A stretch of 64,000 nucleotides of DNA from Aurantibacillus circumpalustris (lineage in GTDB: Bacteria; Bacteroidota; Bacteroidia; B-17B0; Aurantibacillaceae): NCBI RefSeq assembly GCF_029625215.1, contig NZ_CP121197.1, positions 248,001 through 312,000 of the forward strand, read 5' to 3'. The position numbers and the translations under genes were made by a program. The notes beneath the pieces are model-generated. The model was not told where the DNA came from and did no database searches. It worked only from the letters and a program-made list of their open reading frames with translations. Of the stretch, positions 55,401-63,390 are shown one piece after another; within the stretch, counting starts at the first letter, position 1; every line of letters begins with the position of its first letter.

Positions 55401-55997
55401 ATGTCACGTTTCTCCTTATTAATAACATCCATAGCGCTACTCACAATCCTTTGTCCGAATTTTTTAAATTCACAACCTAACTATGGCTTTACAATAACAG
55501 CTACCAAAGACATCTGTTTGAAAGCCAGTGCCTCTTTAATAATTGAAGCTGCTTCTCTGGACGACATTCGTAACATTGCTTGGAGCAGCGGAGAAACAAA
55601 CGTGAAACAGGTAACTGGGCTTAGTGCCGGTGATTATTTTGTCAAAATTAAAACCGAACACCTCATTGATTCGGTAATTATTACAAAAGATACAACACTT
55701 TACTTTTCAATTAGTAAGGAAATGTGTCCCGTAAGTATCGACAAGTACTTTTCACCCAACGACGATAATTATCATGACTTTATGGGAGTTTCTAACGCAC
55801 AGTATTACCCAAACTTTGAACTAATTGTTTTTAATAAATGGGGGCAACAAGTGCACTCACAGAAAAAAGAGTTTACACCCTGGAATGGTAAGTGGAATGG
55901 AATTGATTTGCCTGATGGAACTTATTACTATGTTTTCTTTTACGATGCCTCTCAAAAAACTAACCTTTTAAAAGGAGATGTAACGATTCTCCGATGA
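55401..55997 (+). CDS. Small T9SS type B (gliding-motility-type C-terminal) protein
   Basis: A 198-residue exported protein. Signal peptide 1-24 (NFLNSQ). Residues ~27-100 hold one SprB/Ig-like module (IAWSSGETNVKQVTGLSAGD). Residues ~108-198 are the type B C-terminal domain: KYFSPNDDNYHDFMGVSN, FELIVFNKWGQQV, WNGKWNGIDLPDGTYYYVF, DVTILR. Compared with its large relatives it is almost only a sorting domain with one module. Perhaps a structural accessory of the surface layer; function unknown. Divergent from the N-acyltransferase gene. Confidence 0.82.
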   Translation: MSRFSLLITSIALLTILCPNFLNSQPNYGFTITATKDICLKASASLIIEAASLDDIRNIAWSSGETNVKQVTGLSAGDYFVKIKTEHLIDSVIITKDTTLYFSISKEMCPVSIDKYFSPNDDNYHDFMGVSNAQYYPNFELIVFNKWGQQVHSQKKEFTPWNGKWNGIDLPDGTYYYVFFYDASQKTNLLKGDVTILR

Positions 55998-56105
55998 TGT
56001 AAGATGTAAAAGGGAAGATGGCAAATGTATCTGCACTTTACGCCATCTCACATTTTCCATATTACATCTTCCATTTTACTTTCTAGTTTCCATTTTACTT
56101 TCTAA
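55996..56105. repeat. Inverted heptamer repeats after the small T9SS gene
   Basis: GATGTAA twice, then AAGGGAA, GATGGCA, AATGTAT (55996-56030), and in inverted sense CCATCTC, ACATTTT, CCATATT, ACATCTT, CCATTTT, ACTTTCT (56043-56084). CCATTTTACTTTCTA is also directly repeated (56071-56085, 56090-56104). The first unit begins inside the stop codon. Confidence 0.7.
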
Positions 56106-56241
56106 CAGCTCCACTTAAAAATAAAAATCTGCCACATTTATGTGATCTCTTTTAATTTCTATTTCTTATAAATAATTTTATATCAGCATCTAAAACGCGG
56201 TTGTATGAAACACATTGACTTAACCTTTAAACCCCACAACA

Positions 56242-57069
56242 ATGAGTTATCTAATCAACAACCAGCAAAAATTAAACGATATAATTTTTGCAGACCGTAA
56301 CAAAGCTTATGGCGCTTATGTGCTGCGTTCTAGCTACGGAAACACTATTCTTAAATCCATTTTCTTAATGTTATTAGGTGTTGGGTCCATGCTATCTATA
56401 GCCGTTTATTTAAGTAATAAAAACAAGCCCGACGAAAATTTAGGCGGTCATCTTTTTATAAAAGACAGTGCTTTTGTGGTTGAATTTAATGTAGAGAAAA
56501 AAAAGGAACCTTCAAAGCACGCAGAAAAAACCCCCATCAAAAAAGAAAAAGTCGAGAAAATCGAAAGTACAGATTACACAAAGATTGATTCAACGTATGA
56601 CGCGAAAACAACAAACAGAAACGAAATAAGCGTTGCTACGTTTACTTCCAACACGACAGACGAAAACACAAATAGTCCCAATGATGGCACTGGCACGCTA
56701 ACAGAAGTTGTTGGATTTGGCAAGTCAGATAGTGCCATAGCAATTAGCGATCCATTTCAAGTTGACTCAGAACCACAATTTGAAGGAGGATTAAAAGCAC
56801 TTTATCGATTTGTTTCGTACCATCTTAAATATCCTAACTGGGCTTCAAGTGAAGGAAAAGAAGGAACGGTTTTTGTAAAATTTGTAGTCGACGAAAATGG
56901 AAAGGTAGGAAGATTAAGTTTATTAAACACTTTGGGCTTTGGCATGGATGATGAAGCAATGAGAGTTGTTTCTCTCATTCCTAAATTTAAATCGCCGGCA
57001 AAAATAAAAGGTCAAGCAGTAAAAGCATATTACCAATTGCCAATCAGGTTCACTTTTAGTAAGTATTAA
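56242..57069 (+). CDS. TonB-family energy transducer
   Basis: A 275-residue protein. Cytoplasmic N-terminus with NDIIFADRNKAYGAYVLR (12-29), one membrane helix (~37-57), a Lys/Glu/Thr-rich periplasmic linker, then a TonB C-terminal domain (~185-275): QFEGGLKALYRFVSYHLKYP, GTVFVKFVVDENGKV, KAYYQLPIRFTF. It links proton motive force to outer-membrane TonB-dependent transporters. No exbB/exbD genes are adjacent. The N-terminal motif is typical of Bacteroidota TonB. Confidence 0.9.
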   Translation: MSYLINNQQKLNDIIFADRNKAYGAYVLRSSYGNTILKSIFLMLLGVGSMLSIAVYLSNKNKPDENLGGHLFIKDSAFVVEFNVEKKKEPSKHAEKTPIKKEKVEKIESTDYTKIDSTYDAKTTNRNEISVATFTSNTTDENTNSPNDGTGTLTEVVGFGKSDSAIAISDPFQVDSEPQFEGGLKALYRFVSYHLKYPNWASSEGKEGTVFVKFVVDENGKVGRLSLLNTLGFGMDDEAMRVVSLIPKFKSPAKIKGQAVKAYYQLPIRFTFSKY

Positions 57070-57084
57070 GAGCTAAACCAATTT

Positions 57085-57127
57085 TTAATAAAAAAAACCG
57101 ACTTGTAACTAGCTTACAAGTCGGTTT
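57085..57127 (-). terminator. Terminator between tonB-like and yqeY-like genes
   Basis: A 14-bp stem AAACCGACTTGTAA / TTACAAGTCGGTTT around a 4-5 nt loop. The T-run follows on the minus strand, so it mainly ends the YqeY transcript. Confidence 0.8.
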
Positions 57128-57154
57128 GGAATATATGACGAAAAAAAGATGGTT

Positions 57155-57595
57155 TTACCCCAACAATTCTTTTACCAAAGCAGAAACAATTTTATTATCT
57201 GCTTTACCTGCAAATACTTTAGAAGCGGCACCCATTACTTTACCTAAATCACCCGGTCCACTTGCTCCAACAGAAGCTACAATTTTTACAAGCTCTGCTT
57301 TAATTTCAGCTTCTCCCATTTGTTTAGGCAAATACTCTTCCAATACAGAAGCCTGGAATAATTCTACTTCTTCTAAATCTGGACGGTTTTGTGATTTGTA
57401 TATCTCTGCTGATTCTTTTCTTTTTTTTACTTCCTTTTGCAAAGCCTTATTTACACTATCTTCTGTTAAACCTTCAGGGGAGGTTTTTAGCAAAAGAACT
57501 ACAGACTTTATTCCGCGTAAACTTTCTAATCGTTTAGCATCCTTTGCCAACATGGCTGTTTTAATTTCGCTGTTTACTTTTTCTTCTATGTTCAT
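57155..57595 (-). CDS. GatB/YqeY domain protein
   Basis: A 146-residue helical protein of the YqeY family, with a domain related to the tail of the GatB amidotransferase subunit: LESLRGIKSVVLLLKTSPEG, EEYLPKQMGEAEIKAEL, and VGASGPGDLGKVMGAASK, where the GPxDxGKVMG loop is the signature. It may bind tRNA; function is not established. A 158-codon frame on the opposite strand over the same DNA is a shadow. Terminators lie on both sides, so it is transcribed alone. Confidence 0.9.
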   Translation of the reverse strand: MNIEEKVNSEIKTAMLAKDAKRLESLRGIKSVVLLLKTSPEGLTEDSVNKALQKEVKKRKESAEIYKSQNRPDLEEVELFQASVLEEYLPKQMGEAEIKAELVKIVASVGASGPGDLGKVMGAASKVFAGKADNKIVSALVKELLG

Positions 57596-57631
57596 AATCT
57601 AAAAGCTTTTAAAATGAATGATGGTACAAAA

Positions 57632-57663
57632 ATAAAAAAGCCACCCGAATTCGAGTGGCTTTA
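57632..57663 (-). terminator. Terminator after the T9SS type A gene at 57680
   Basis: On the minus strand AAAGCCACTCGAATTCGGGTGGCTTT folds with an internal G-T pair and is followed by a T-rich stretch. Confidence 0.8.
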
Positions 57664-57679
57664 AAAAAATAATTATTAA

Positions 57680-58717
57680 TTATTGGCTAACTGTAAACTT
57701 ACCAGATTTTAGCGTTCTGTTACTATTTGTAGAAACAGTATAGAGATAGAGTCCTTTGTTATACGAAGAAACATCTAGCTTTACCTTTCCTTCATTCAGC
57801 GTTTGTTTTTCAACCAACTTACCTGTAATGTCATAAATTGCAACAAATTTTGCCTCCAAATGGTTTGTTGCGAAATTTACAAAACTATTAGAAGGATTAG
57901 GAAATACAACAAAATTTGAATTATCTAAAGAATTCTCTCTAATTGAAACGTTAACAGTTGAAGTGTTTACGGCATCTTTGTTACGCCTCACTGCTGTTTG
58001 AGTTGTGGTTGAATTACCTAATGGCGTTACAAGTACCGCAGTATAAGTTGAAATTGAAAAAACAGGTGCTTTTATTACGTTATCATAATAGTTATAATTC
58101 GTTTGGGTGATGGTAGCAGTGGCTAAGCTTGACACCACGAATAAAGTTTGACTAGTTACCACCCTCAAAGTATTAGTTAAAGTTACAGAACCAGGTAACA
58201 TGATTGTTCCTGAACCATCAGCTAAAACACTACTGTTTCCGGTGAAAGTTCCACTTAAAGAAAGTGATGGGATATATAAACTACCGCCAGTAGCTGCAAC
58301 AGCACTGCTACTCATGTTCATTGGGTAGGTTGCATAAATAGCTGGAGAAGTATAAGTAATTGTTCCCACTACTGCACCAGCCGACAAATTCCCACCAAAA
58401 TACTGTAAGGAACCAGTACTTGAGGCTAAATAGGCGACATCATCTATAGATGAAGCCATTGCGACATTTGCTGCGGGGTAGGTAGTAGTTGTCACTGCCT
58501 GTACACTATAGTTATTTATTACATTGCTATAAGTTGCAATGGAAGAAAAATTCCATAATGCATTGGTGCCTGAAGCACCAGGACTAGTCGTTAAAGAATC
58601 GCAATGATACATTGAATACATCTCTCCAGCTGCAGGAGCGTTATTCGTTTGTGTTAGCTGAGCACTAACGTTAAGCACCGTTAATAAAGACAATAAGGAT
58701 AGGTAGATTTTTTTCAT
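57680..58717 (-). CDS. T9SS type A cargo protein, function unknown
   Basis: A 345-residue exported protein. Signal peptide 1-19 (LNVSAQ). Residues ~20-250 are Ser/Thr/Ala/Tyr-rich with a beta-strand pattern and no recognised domain. Residues ~272-345 form the sorting domain: NFVVFPNPSNSFVNFATN, AIYDITGKLVEKQTL, YNKGLYLYTVSTNSNRTLKS. Similar short proteins are common T9SS cargo. A TAttTTTG element (58748-58741) and a 12-bp palindrome (58777-58788) lie upstream. It has its own terminator. Confidence 0.82.
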   Translation of the reverse strand: MKKIYLSLLSLLTVLNVSAQLTQTNNAPAAGEMYSMYHCDSLTTSPGASGTNALWNFSSIATYSNVINNYSVQAVTTTTYPAANVAMASSIDDVAYLASSTGSLQYFGGNLSAGAVVGTITYTSPAIYATYPMNMSSSAVAATGGSLYIPSLSLSGTFTGNSSVLADGSGTIMLPGSVTLTNTLRVVTSQTLFVVSSLATATITQTNYNYYDNVIKAPVFSISTYTAVLVTPLGNSTTTQTAVRRNKDAVNTSTVNVSIRENSLDNSNFVVFPNPSNSFVNFATNHLEAKFVAIYDITGKLVEKQTLNEGKVKLDVSSYNKGLYLYTVSTNSNRTLKSGKFTVSQ

Positions 58718-58801
58718 AAAAATATTTTAATTAGGTTTTTCAAAAATATGAAAAATTAGCATTCCTTTCACATGGAGTATTCGAATACCAATTAAAATGG
58801 A

Positions 58802-60016
58802 CTATTTTAACAGTAGAGAACTATCTCCATAGCTTAAAAACCTAAAATTATGGTCTAAAGCATAGGTGTATATTTCACGCCAACGCTCACCTAGAATTGA
58901 ACTAATAAGTAATAATAGCGTGCTTTGCGGCTGATGGAAATTGGTAATGATACCCCTTGCAATTTTTAATTCGTAGGGTGGCGCAATTAAAATTTGAGTA
59001 TGACAAACCAATTTACTTAACCCGCGTTTATCCATCCATGTCAATAGAGAATTTAAACTTAATTCAACACTGATCCTTTTGTTTTCAAGTGAATAAGCCT
59101 CCCATTGTTTAATTTCCAAATCTTTAAGAGTTATATCTTTATCATAATAAGTTTTTAGTCCCATCCAATAAAGACTTTCAATGGTTCTTAACGATGTTGT
59201 TCCAACTGAAATAATTTTCTTTTCTTTTCCTTCAAGTAATTTGACGATTGATTCTCTTGAAACATCTATCCACTCCGCATGCATTTCATGACCGAACATG
59301 TTCTCTGCTTTTACGGGCTTAAAGGTGCCGGCGCCAACATGCAAGGTCACTGAAAGGGAGTCGATATTCTTTTTCTTTATTGCAGTAAGAACACCTTCTG
59401 TAAAATGCAATCCAGCTGTTGGTGCTGCCACCGAACCTTCTTTATTGGCATAAATTGTTTGATAGCGATCCAGATCTAAGTTTTCACTTTTCCGCTTTAA
59501 GTAAGGCGGAATGGGAGTATTGCCCATTATCTCAATTACTTCAGAAAAATGTAAATCTTGTGGCTCCCAATAAAACTCAATTAATACATCTAACTCTCTG
59601 CGTTCAACAAGTTTTGCAAAAAGACTTATGCCTTCGTTTTTCAATTCCAGATCTCCGTCTTTCCAACGTTTTAAATTTCCTACTAAACAGTTCCACTGAA
59701 TTTTTTTTTGAGCGGACATGGCTTGTGTTAACTCAAGATCTAGGGAATTTGGTTCAAGACAAAAAATTTCAATCGCTTGTCCTTTAAAATTTAAAAAATT
59801 AAGTCGGGCACGAATTACTTTGGTAGTATTAAAAACCAATACCGTGTCACTGTCCAAGAATGTATCAATGTTTTTAAAAACATCTTCTTCTATTGTATTG
59901 TTGCGATATACCAGTAATTTGGACTCGTCTCTGTTTTTGAGCGGATAAACTGCAATTTTTTCGTTTGGGAGATCATACGTGAAATCCAAAATTGAAATAT
60001 CTTTAGGATGTTTCAC
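58802..60016 (-). CDS. queA: S-adenosylmethionine:tRNA ribosyltransferase-isomerase
   Basis: Transfers and isomerises ribose from SAM onto 7-aminomethyl-deazaguanine in tRNA, making epoxyqueuosine. 404 residues, longer than the ~345 of E. coli but usual for Bacteroidota. Motifs: FTYDLPNEKIAVYPL (12-26), VLVFNTTKVIRARL (~59-72), GSVAAPTAGLHFTEG (~193-207), LHVGAGTFKPVK and NFHQPQSTLLLLIS. The start is GTG, sharing one base with the kdsB stop (TAGTG). Confidence 0.94.
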   Translation of the reverse strand: MKHPKDISILDFTYDLPNEKIAVYPLKNRDESKLLVYRNNTIEEDVFKNIDTFLDSDTVLVFNTTKVIRARLNFLNFKGQAIEIFCLEPNSLDLELTQAMSAQKKIQWNCLVGNLKRWKDGDLELKNEGISLFAKLVERRELDVLIEFYWEPQDLHFSEVIEIMGNTPIPPYLKRKSENLDLDRYQTIYANKEGSVAAPTAGLHFTEGVLTAIKKKNIDSLSVTLHVGAGTFKPVKAENMFGHEMHAEWIDVSRESIVKLLEGKEKKIISVGTTSLRTIESLYWMGLKTYYDKDITLKDLEIKQWEAYSLENKRISVELSLNSLLTWMDKRGLSKLVCHTQILIAPPYELKIARGIITNFHQPQSTLLLLISSILGERWREIYTYALDHNFRFLSYGDSSLLLK

Positions 60017-60759
60017 TACTGTATATTCATTAATCGTATAACCTTTTCAATATCTTCAGGAGTATCTACACAATGGCTATCAAAATTTGTTTCAGTGCAG
60101 GTAATCTTATAACCGTTTTGTAGCCAACGGAGTTGTTCCAACGATTCGGCTAATTCAAGTGTTGAAGTCCTCAACTGCGTTATTTTGTCGAGAATATCTA
60201 CACGGTAAGCATACATACCAACATGTCGGTAATAATCAAAATGCTTATGCCATTCGTTTTCGTTTACATTTTTAATAAAAGGAATGACATTTCTACTAAA
60301 ATAAAGGGCTTCTTTTTTTGCGTTTAAAACGATCTTTACTTCTCCTCTATCAAATAAAACTTCATGGCTAATACACTTAATCATTTGAGTGGCAATTTCT
60401 ACAGTGCCGTCACAAATTTGAGCAAGAGAATTAATTTGATCAGGATCTAAAAACGGCTCATCACCCTGAACGTTAATCACATAATCAAATTTTTTACCGT
60501 TCAATTGATAAGCTTCAAAACAACGGTCTGTACCGCTTGGATGTTCTACTTTTGTAAGAACGGCCTTTGCTCCAAATGTTTTTGCGTGTTCTAAAATTCT
60601 TGCATCATCGGTTGCAATAATTACCTCATCCAACAAATTCGATTTAAGTGTTTGTTCATAAACCCTTTGAAGCATTGATTTACCCTTAATAACCACAAGT
60701 GGTTTACCAGGAAAACGGCTTGAAGCAAAACGGGCAGGAATAATTCCGATAATAGACAT
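60016..60759 (-). CDS. kdsB: 3-deoxy-manno-octulosonate cytidylyltransferase
   Basis: Activates KDO to CMP-KDO for lipopolysaccharide inner core. The start is placed at ATG 60759 (MSIIGIIPARFASSRFPGKP), where the nucleotide-binding strand begins; a further ATG at 60780 would add seven residues. 247 residues. Other motifs: ATDDARI, VINVQGDEPFLDPDQI (CTP/metal site), HVGMYAYR and ESLEQLRWLQNG, all typical. Coupled to queA by a one-base overlap. Confidence 0.95.
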   Translation of the reverse strand: MSIIGIIPARFASSRFPGKPLVVIKGKSMLQRVYEQTLKSNLLDEVIIATDDARILEHAKTFGAKAVLTKVEHPSGTDRCFEAYQLNGKKFDYVINVQGDEPFLDPDQINSLAQICDGTVEIATQMIKCISHEVLFDRGEVKIVLNAKKEALYFSRNVIPFIKNVNENEWHKHFDYYRHVGMYAYRVDILDKITQLRTSTLELAESLEQLRWLQNGYKITCTETNFDSHCVDTPEDIEKVIRLMNIQ

Positions 60760-60823
60760 GGTAAAAAAATATAAATTCAAAAATAACTAAAAACTATTAT
60801 TTATTTTTATTGTTTTATAGTCT

Positions 60824-61669
60824 GTGAAATATACACTTTCAATAGTTTCTCTTTTACTTATTCTTTTTATTTTATCCTTTAGGGCTAAAACTGAAGTTAA
60901 GCCGGCTCAAATATTGCATCAAATGTACGATTCCATTAAAAACATTCGAACGGTGAGGCAAAAAGTAAAAGCACTTGAACGCGTTGGCTCAAAATATAAT
61001 TCAGCGGCCTCGAATATAAAAGTTCAAACACATCCAAAAAAAATCTACTTTATAAATGCCTCGAAAAAACTTGAAATACTCTATGACTCAGAAGTTTCAG
61101 AACACAAAGCATGGGTAAAACCTCACACCTTCCCTTATCTAACTCTATCCTTAGATCCAATGGGTAACTTAATGCGCAAAAACCAACATTATACGATACT
61201 TGAGTTGGGGTACGAATTTATGGGCAAAGCGATAGCTCTTACTATCAACAAAGACAAAGACGGGCTCGCTAATTTCAACTATCTGGGAAAAGCAACAAAA
61301 AATGGATACAATTGCTTTTTGCTTGAATATGAAAATAAAAATTACACCTATACCGACTATACCGTAGCAGAAAAAGAAACCGCAAGTAGCATAGCCTACA
61401 GACTTTGTGTGAATGATTATTTACTGCGTAATAAAAATGAACTTTTAAACGATTTTGGGTTTCTAAAACATGGTAAAGTATTAAAGGTTCCTACTCTCTA
61501 TTGTAAAAAAGCAATTTTATACATCGACGATAAACTTTATTTACCTGTGGCTATTAGTTTATACGACGATCAAGGTTTGTTCGAAAACTACGAATACACA
61601 GATATAATCATTAATAAACCTTTTGATTCAAAAGAATTCACAAGAGATTATAAAGATTATAGATTCTAA
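60824..61669 (+). CDS. DUF1571-like exported protein with a LysM-like insert
   Basis: A 281-residue protein with an N-terminal membrane or signal segment (4-20). Residues ~30-170 and ~225-281 resemble DUF1571: MYDSIKNIRTVRQKVKALER, KKIYFINASKKLEILYDS, LYIDDKLYLPVAISLYDDQG, KEFTRDYKDYRF. Between them, residues ~177-224 read like a LysM domain (YTVAEKETASSIAYRLCVND ... LKHGKVLKVP). It might sit on peptidoglycan in the periplasm; function unknown. The start is GTG 60824, 64 bp from the divergent kdsB start. Confidence 0.65.
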   Translation: MKYTLSIVSLLLILFILSFRAKTEVKPAQILHQMYDSIKNIRTVRQKVKALERVGSKYNSAASNIKVQTHPKKIYFINASKKLEILYDSEVSEHKAWVKPHTFPYLTLSLDPMGNLMRKNQHYTILELGYEFMGKAIALTINKDKDGLANFNYLGKATKNGYNCFLLEYENKNYTYTDYTVAEKETASSIAYRLCVNDYLLRNKNELLNDFGFLKHGKVLKVPTLYCKKAILYIDDKLYLPVAISLYDDQGLFENYEYTDIIINKPFDSKEFTRDYKDYRF

Positions 61670-61689
61670 TCTTTTATATTTTAGTTGTG

Positions 61690-62643
61690 TTAAAGCTCCT
61701 TCATTAAAACTTTATACAATTCCACCATTCCTTCAATGTCTTTTTTATGAACTTTTTCATCAGGAGTGTGAACATTTTCTTCGGCTGCTCCTATAAAACA
61801 CCAATCCCAGGGATATTCTGCCATTTGTAATTCTTTGGCATCGCTTCCTCCACTTCCTTCTATTTCTAGCTGATAAGCGCATTTATTTTTAGTTGCACTC
61901 TCAATTATTCGATTAATAAAGCTTCTCCGAGGAATTAAACTATCGCGCATGCTAATTACCGGACCCTTTGCATAATGCACGCCGTCAGAAATCCACGAAA
62001 TATCAGAAATAAGTCCTTGAGAAATCTCGTATTTTTCTTGAAGAAATTTCTGAAGATACGATACACTTCCACCACCGTGCTCTTCCCAACTGCTAAATAC
62101 GAGTGCGCCGTTTTTCAGTGTTTCCGCAACTTTAAGAGCATTATAAACTCCTAATCTATTATCCATATAACAACACTGAATGAAATCTTCATCCTCACGC
62201 CAATCTGCTTTAAAAACAAGTTCGGTGCCTCTTTCAAAATCGCGTTTAGCTTTGTATTCCAATTTTGCATATCCGGTTTTTTTATCTTCACTAACATTTA
62301 AAACAGCATCCTGAGAACCGAGGCTATCAGATCCAACTAGCTTAAAGCCTGTCTGAGTAACCGGTCCGCCAATCTTTACCAATTGTTTACCGTACCTCAC
62401 AGTAAAACCAATGCTGTCCATATGTGCAAAAATTGCGGTACGTGGTTTTCCGAAAATTAAAATAATATTATCCTGAAATCCTTTTCCAGAAAAAATTTTC
62501 GGCTGCTGTGCCCATTGTTTCGAGTGCTTCTTTACATACTCCAAAATAAAATCTTTCATCTTAACTTCATTTCCGCTAGGAGCATGAATATGACACATTT
62601 GCTTGAGTAAATCGTATTTGATGGGTTTAGTTAACTTTTTCAT
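61690..62643 (-). CDS. Zinc metallo-aminopeptidase (M42/M20-like)
   Basis: A 317-residue di-metal peptidase. Metal-ligand motifs: AIFAHMDSIGF (His/Asp, ~70-80), CYMDNRLGVYNAL (Asp, ~171-183), FSSWEEHGGG (catalytic Glu pair, ~201-210), SDISW (~227), and GSGGSDAKELQ ... ENVHTPDEKV (His near C-terminus). Such enzymes cut N-terminal residues from peptides in the cytoplasm; no signal peptide is present. Similarity to M42 FrvX-type is best, but M20/M28 grouping cannot be excluded. It follows yigZ-like gene by 42 bp. Confidence 0.82.
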   Translation of the reverse strand: MKKLTKPIKYDLLKQMCHIHAPSGNEVKMKDFILEYVKKHSKQWAQQPKIFSGKGFQDNIILIFGKPRTAIFAHMDSIGFTVRYGKQLVKIGGPVTQTGFKLVGSDSLGSQDAVLNVSEDKKTGYAKLEYKAKRDFERGTELVFKADWREDEDFIQCCYMDNRLGVYNALKVAETLKNGALVFSSWEEHGGGSVSYLQKFLQEKYEISQGLISDISWISDGVHYAKGPVISMRDSLIPRRSFINRIIESATKNKCAYQLEIEGSGGSDAKELQMAEYPWDWCFIGAAEENVHTPDEKVHKKDIEGMVELYKVLMKEL

Positions 62644-62685
62644 TTGTCTTAATTTTTTATTGTTTAGTATATTCTTTAATTATTA

Positions 62686-63300
62686 TTAAACCATTTTTAG
62701 AAATTTTAATTTCGTTGTATATAACTCCTGGAACTTTGTTTCCATCCTATCTGCATATAGTTTTTTTACATGAAACACAATTGCGTTTTTCTCTTCATAA
62801 GTAGTTGAAATAATTTTAGCCTCACACTCCTTGAATAACCTCATCACCGCGCTTAATACATCAAAGTCAAACTCAATCTTATATTCGTAGAGAATAAATT
62901 TTTCTTCCAGATTTGCGCCTTTTAGAACATCTTCAGCTGCATTTTTATAAGCGTTAATCAATCCGCTCACTCCTAAAAGTGTTCCTCCAAAATAGCGAAC
63001 CACTACAATTAATACATCCGTTAAATCGTTTGCCTGTATTTGTGAGAAGATTGGCTTACCAGCAGTATTGGAGGGTTCGCCGTCATCATTGGTTCTGTAA
63101 GCTAATTTATCAGGACCCAACCGCCAGGCATAACAAAGATGATTTGCAGAAGGGTGTTCTTTTTTCAGTTGTAATAGATGTTCCTTTACTTCTAATTCTG
63201 TTTTAACAGGCCAAGCAAAAGCCAGGAACTTAGAACCCTTATCCTTAAAAACTCCCTGCGCAGAATCTGTTATAGTAATGTATGAATCAGAAAAAAGCAT
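62686..63300 (-). CDS. YigZ/IMPACT family protein
   Basis: Start placed at ATG 63300 (MLFSDSYITITDSAQG); an upstream TTG is not needed. 204 residues. The N-terminal UPF0029 domain contains HLCYAWRLGPDKLAYRTNDD, then GEPSNTAGKPIFSQIQ and VVVRYFGGTLLGVSGLINAY, the family signature. The C-terminal ferredoxin-like domain follows (~140-200). IMPACT in eukaryotes binds the Gcn2 regulator; the bacterial role is unknown. Divergent from the exported protein at 63391. Confidence 0.9.
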   Translation of the reverse strand: MLFSDSYITITDSAQGVFKDKGSKFLAFAWPVKTELEVKEHLLQLKKEHPSANHLCYAWRLGPDKLAYRTNDDGEPSNTAGKPIFSQIQANDLTDVLIVVVRYFGGTLLGVSGLINAYKNAAEDVLKGANLEEKFILYEYKIEFDFDVLSAVMRLFKECEAKIISTTYEEKNAIVFHVKKLYADRMETKFQELYTTKLKFLKMV

Positions 63301-63390
63301 GTAACTTAGATATTGCAAGTGTTTGTTTGACCTTATTTCGTAAATTTAAGCCTATTTGACTGGAAAAATAAAATTTAGTTGCTTCGCTTT

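Noticed and set aside
57126-57602. 158-codon plus-strand frame
   Set aside because: It is the reverse complement of the clearly conserved YqeY gene (57155-57595) and its product resembles no protein family.
63300-63318. TTG start for the YigZ-like gene
   Set aside because: The ATG at 63300 begins the conserved part; the extra six residues lack support.
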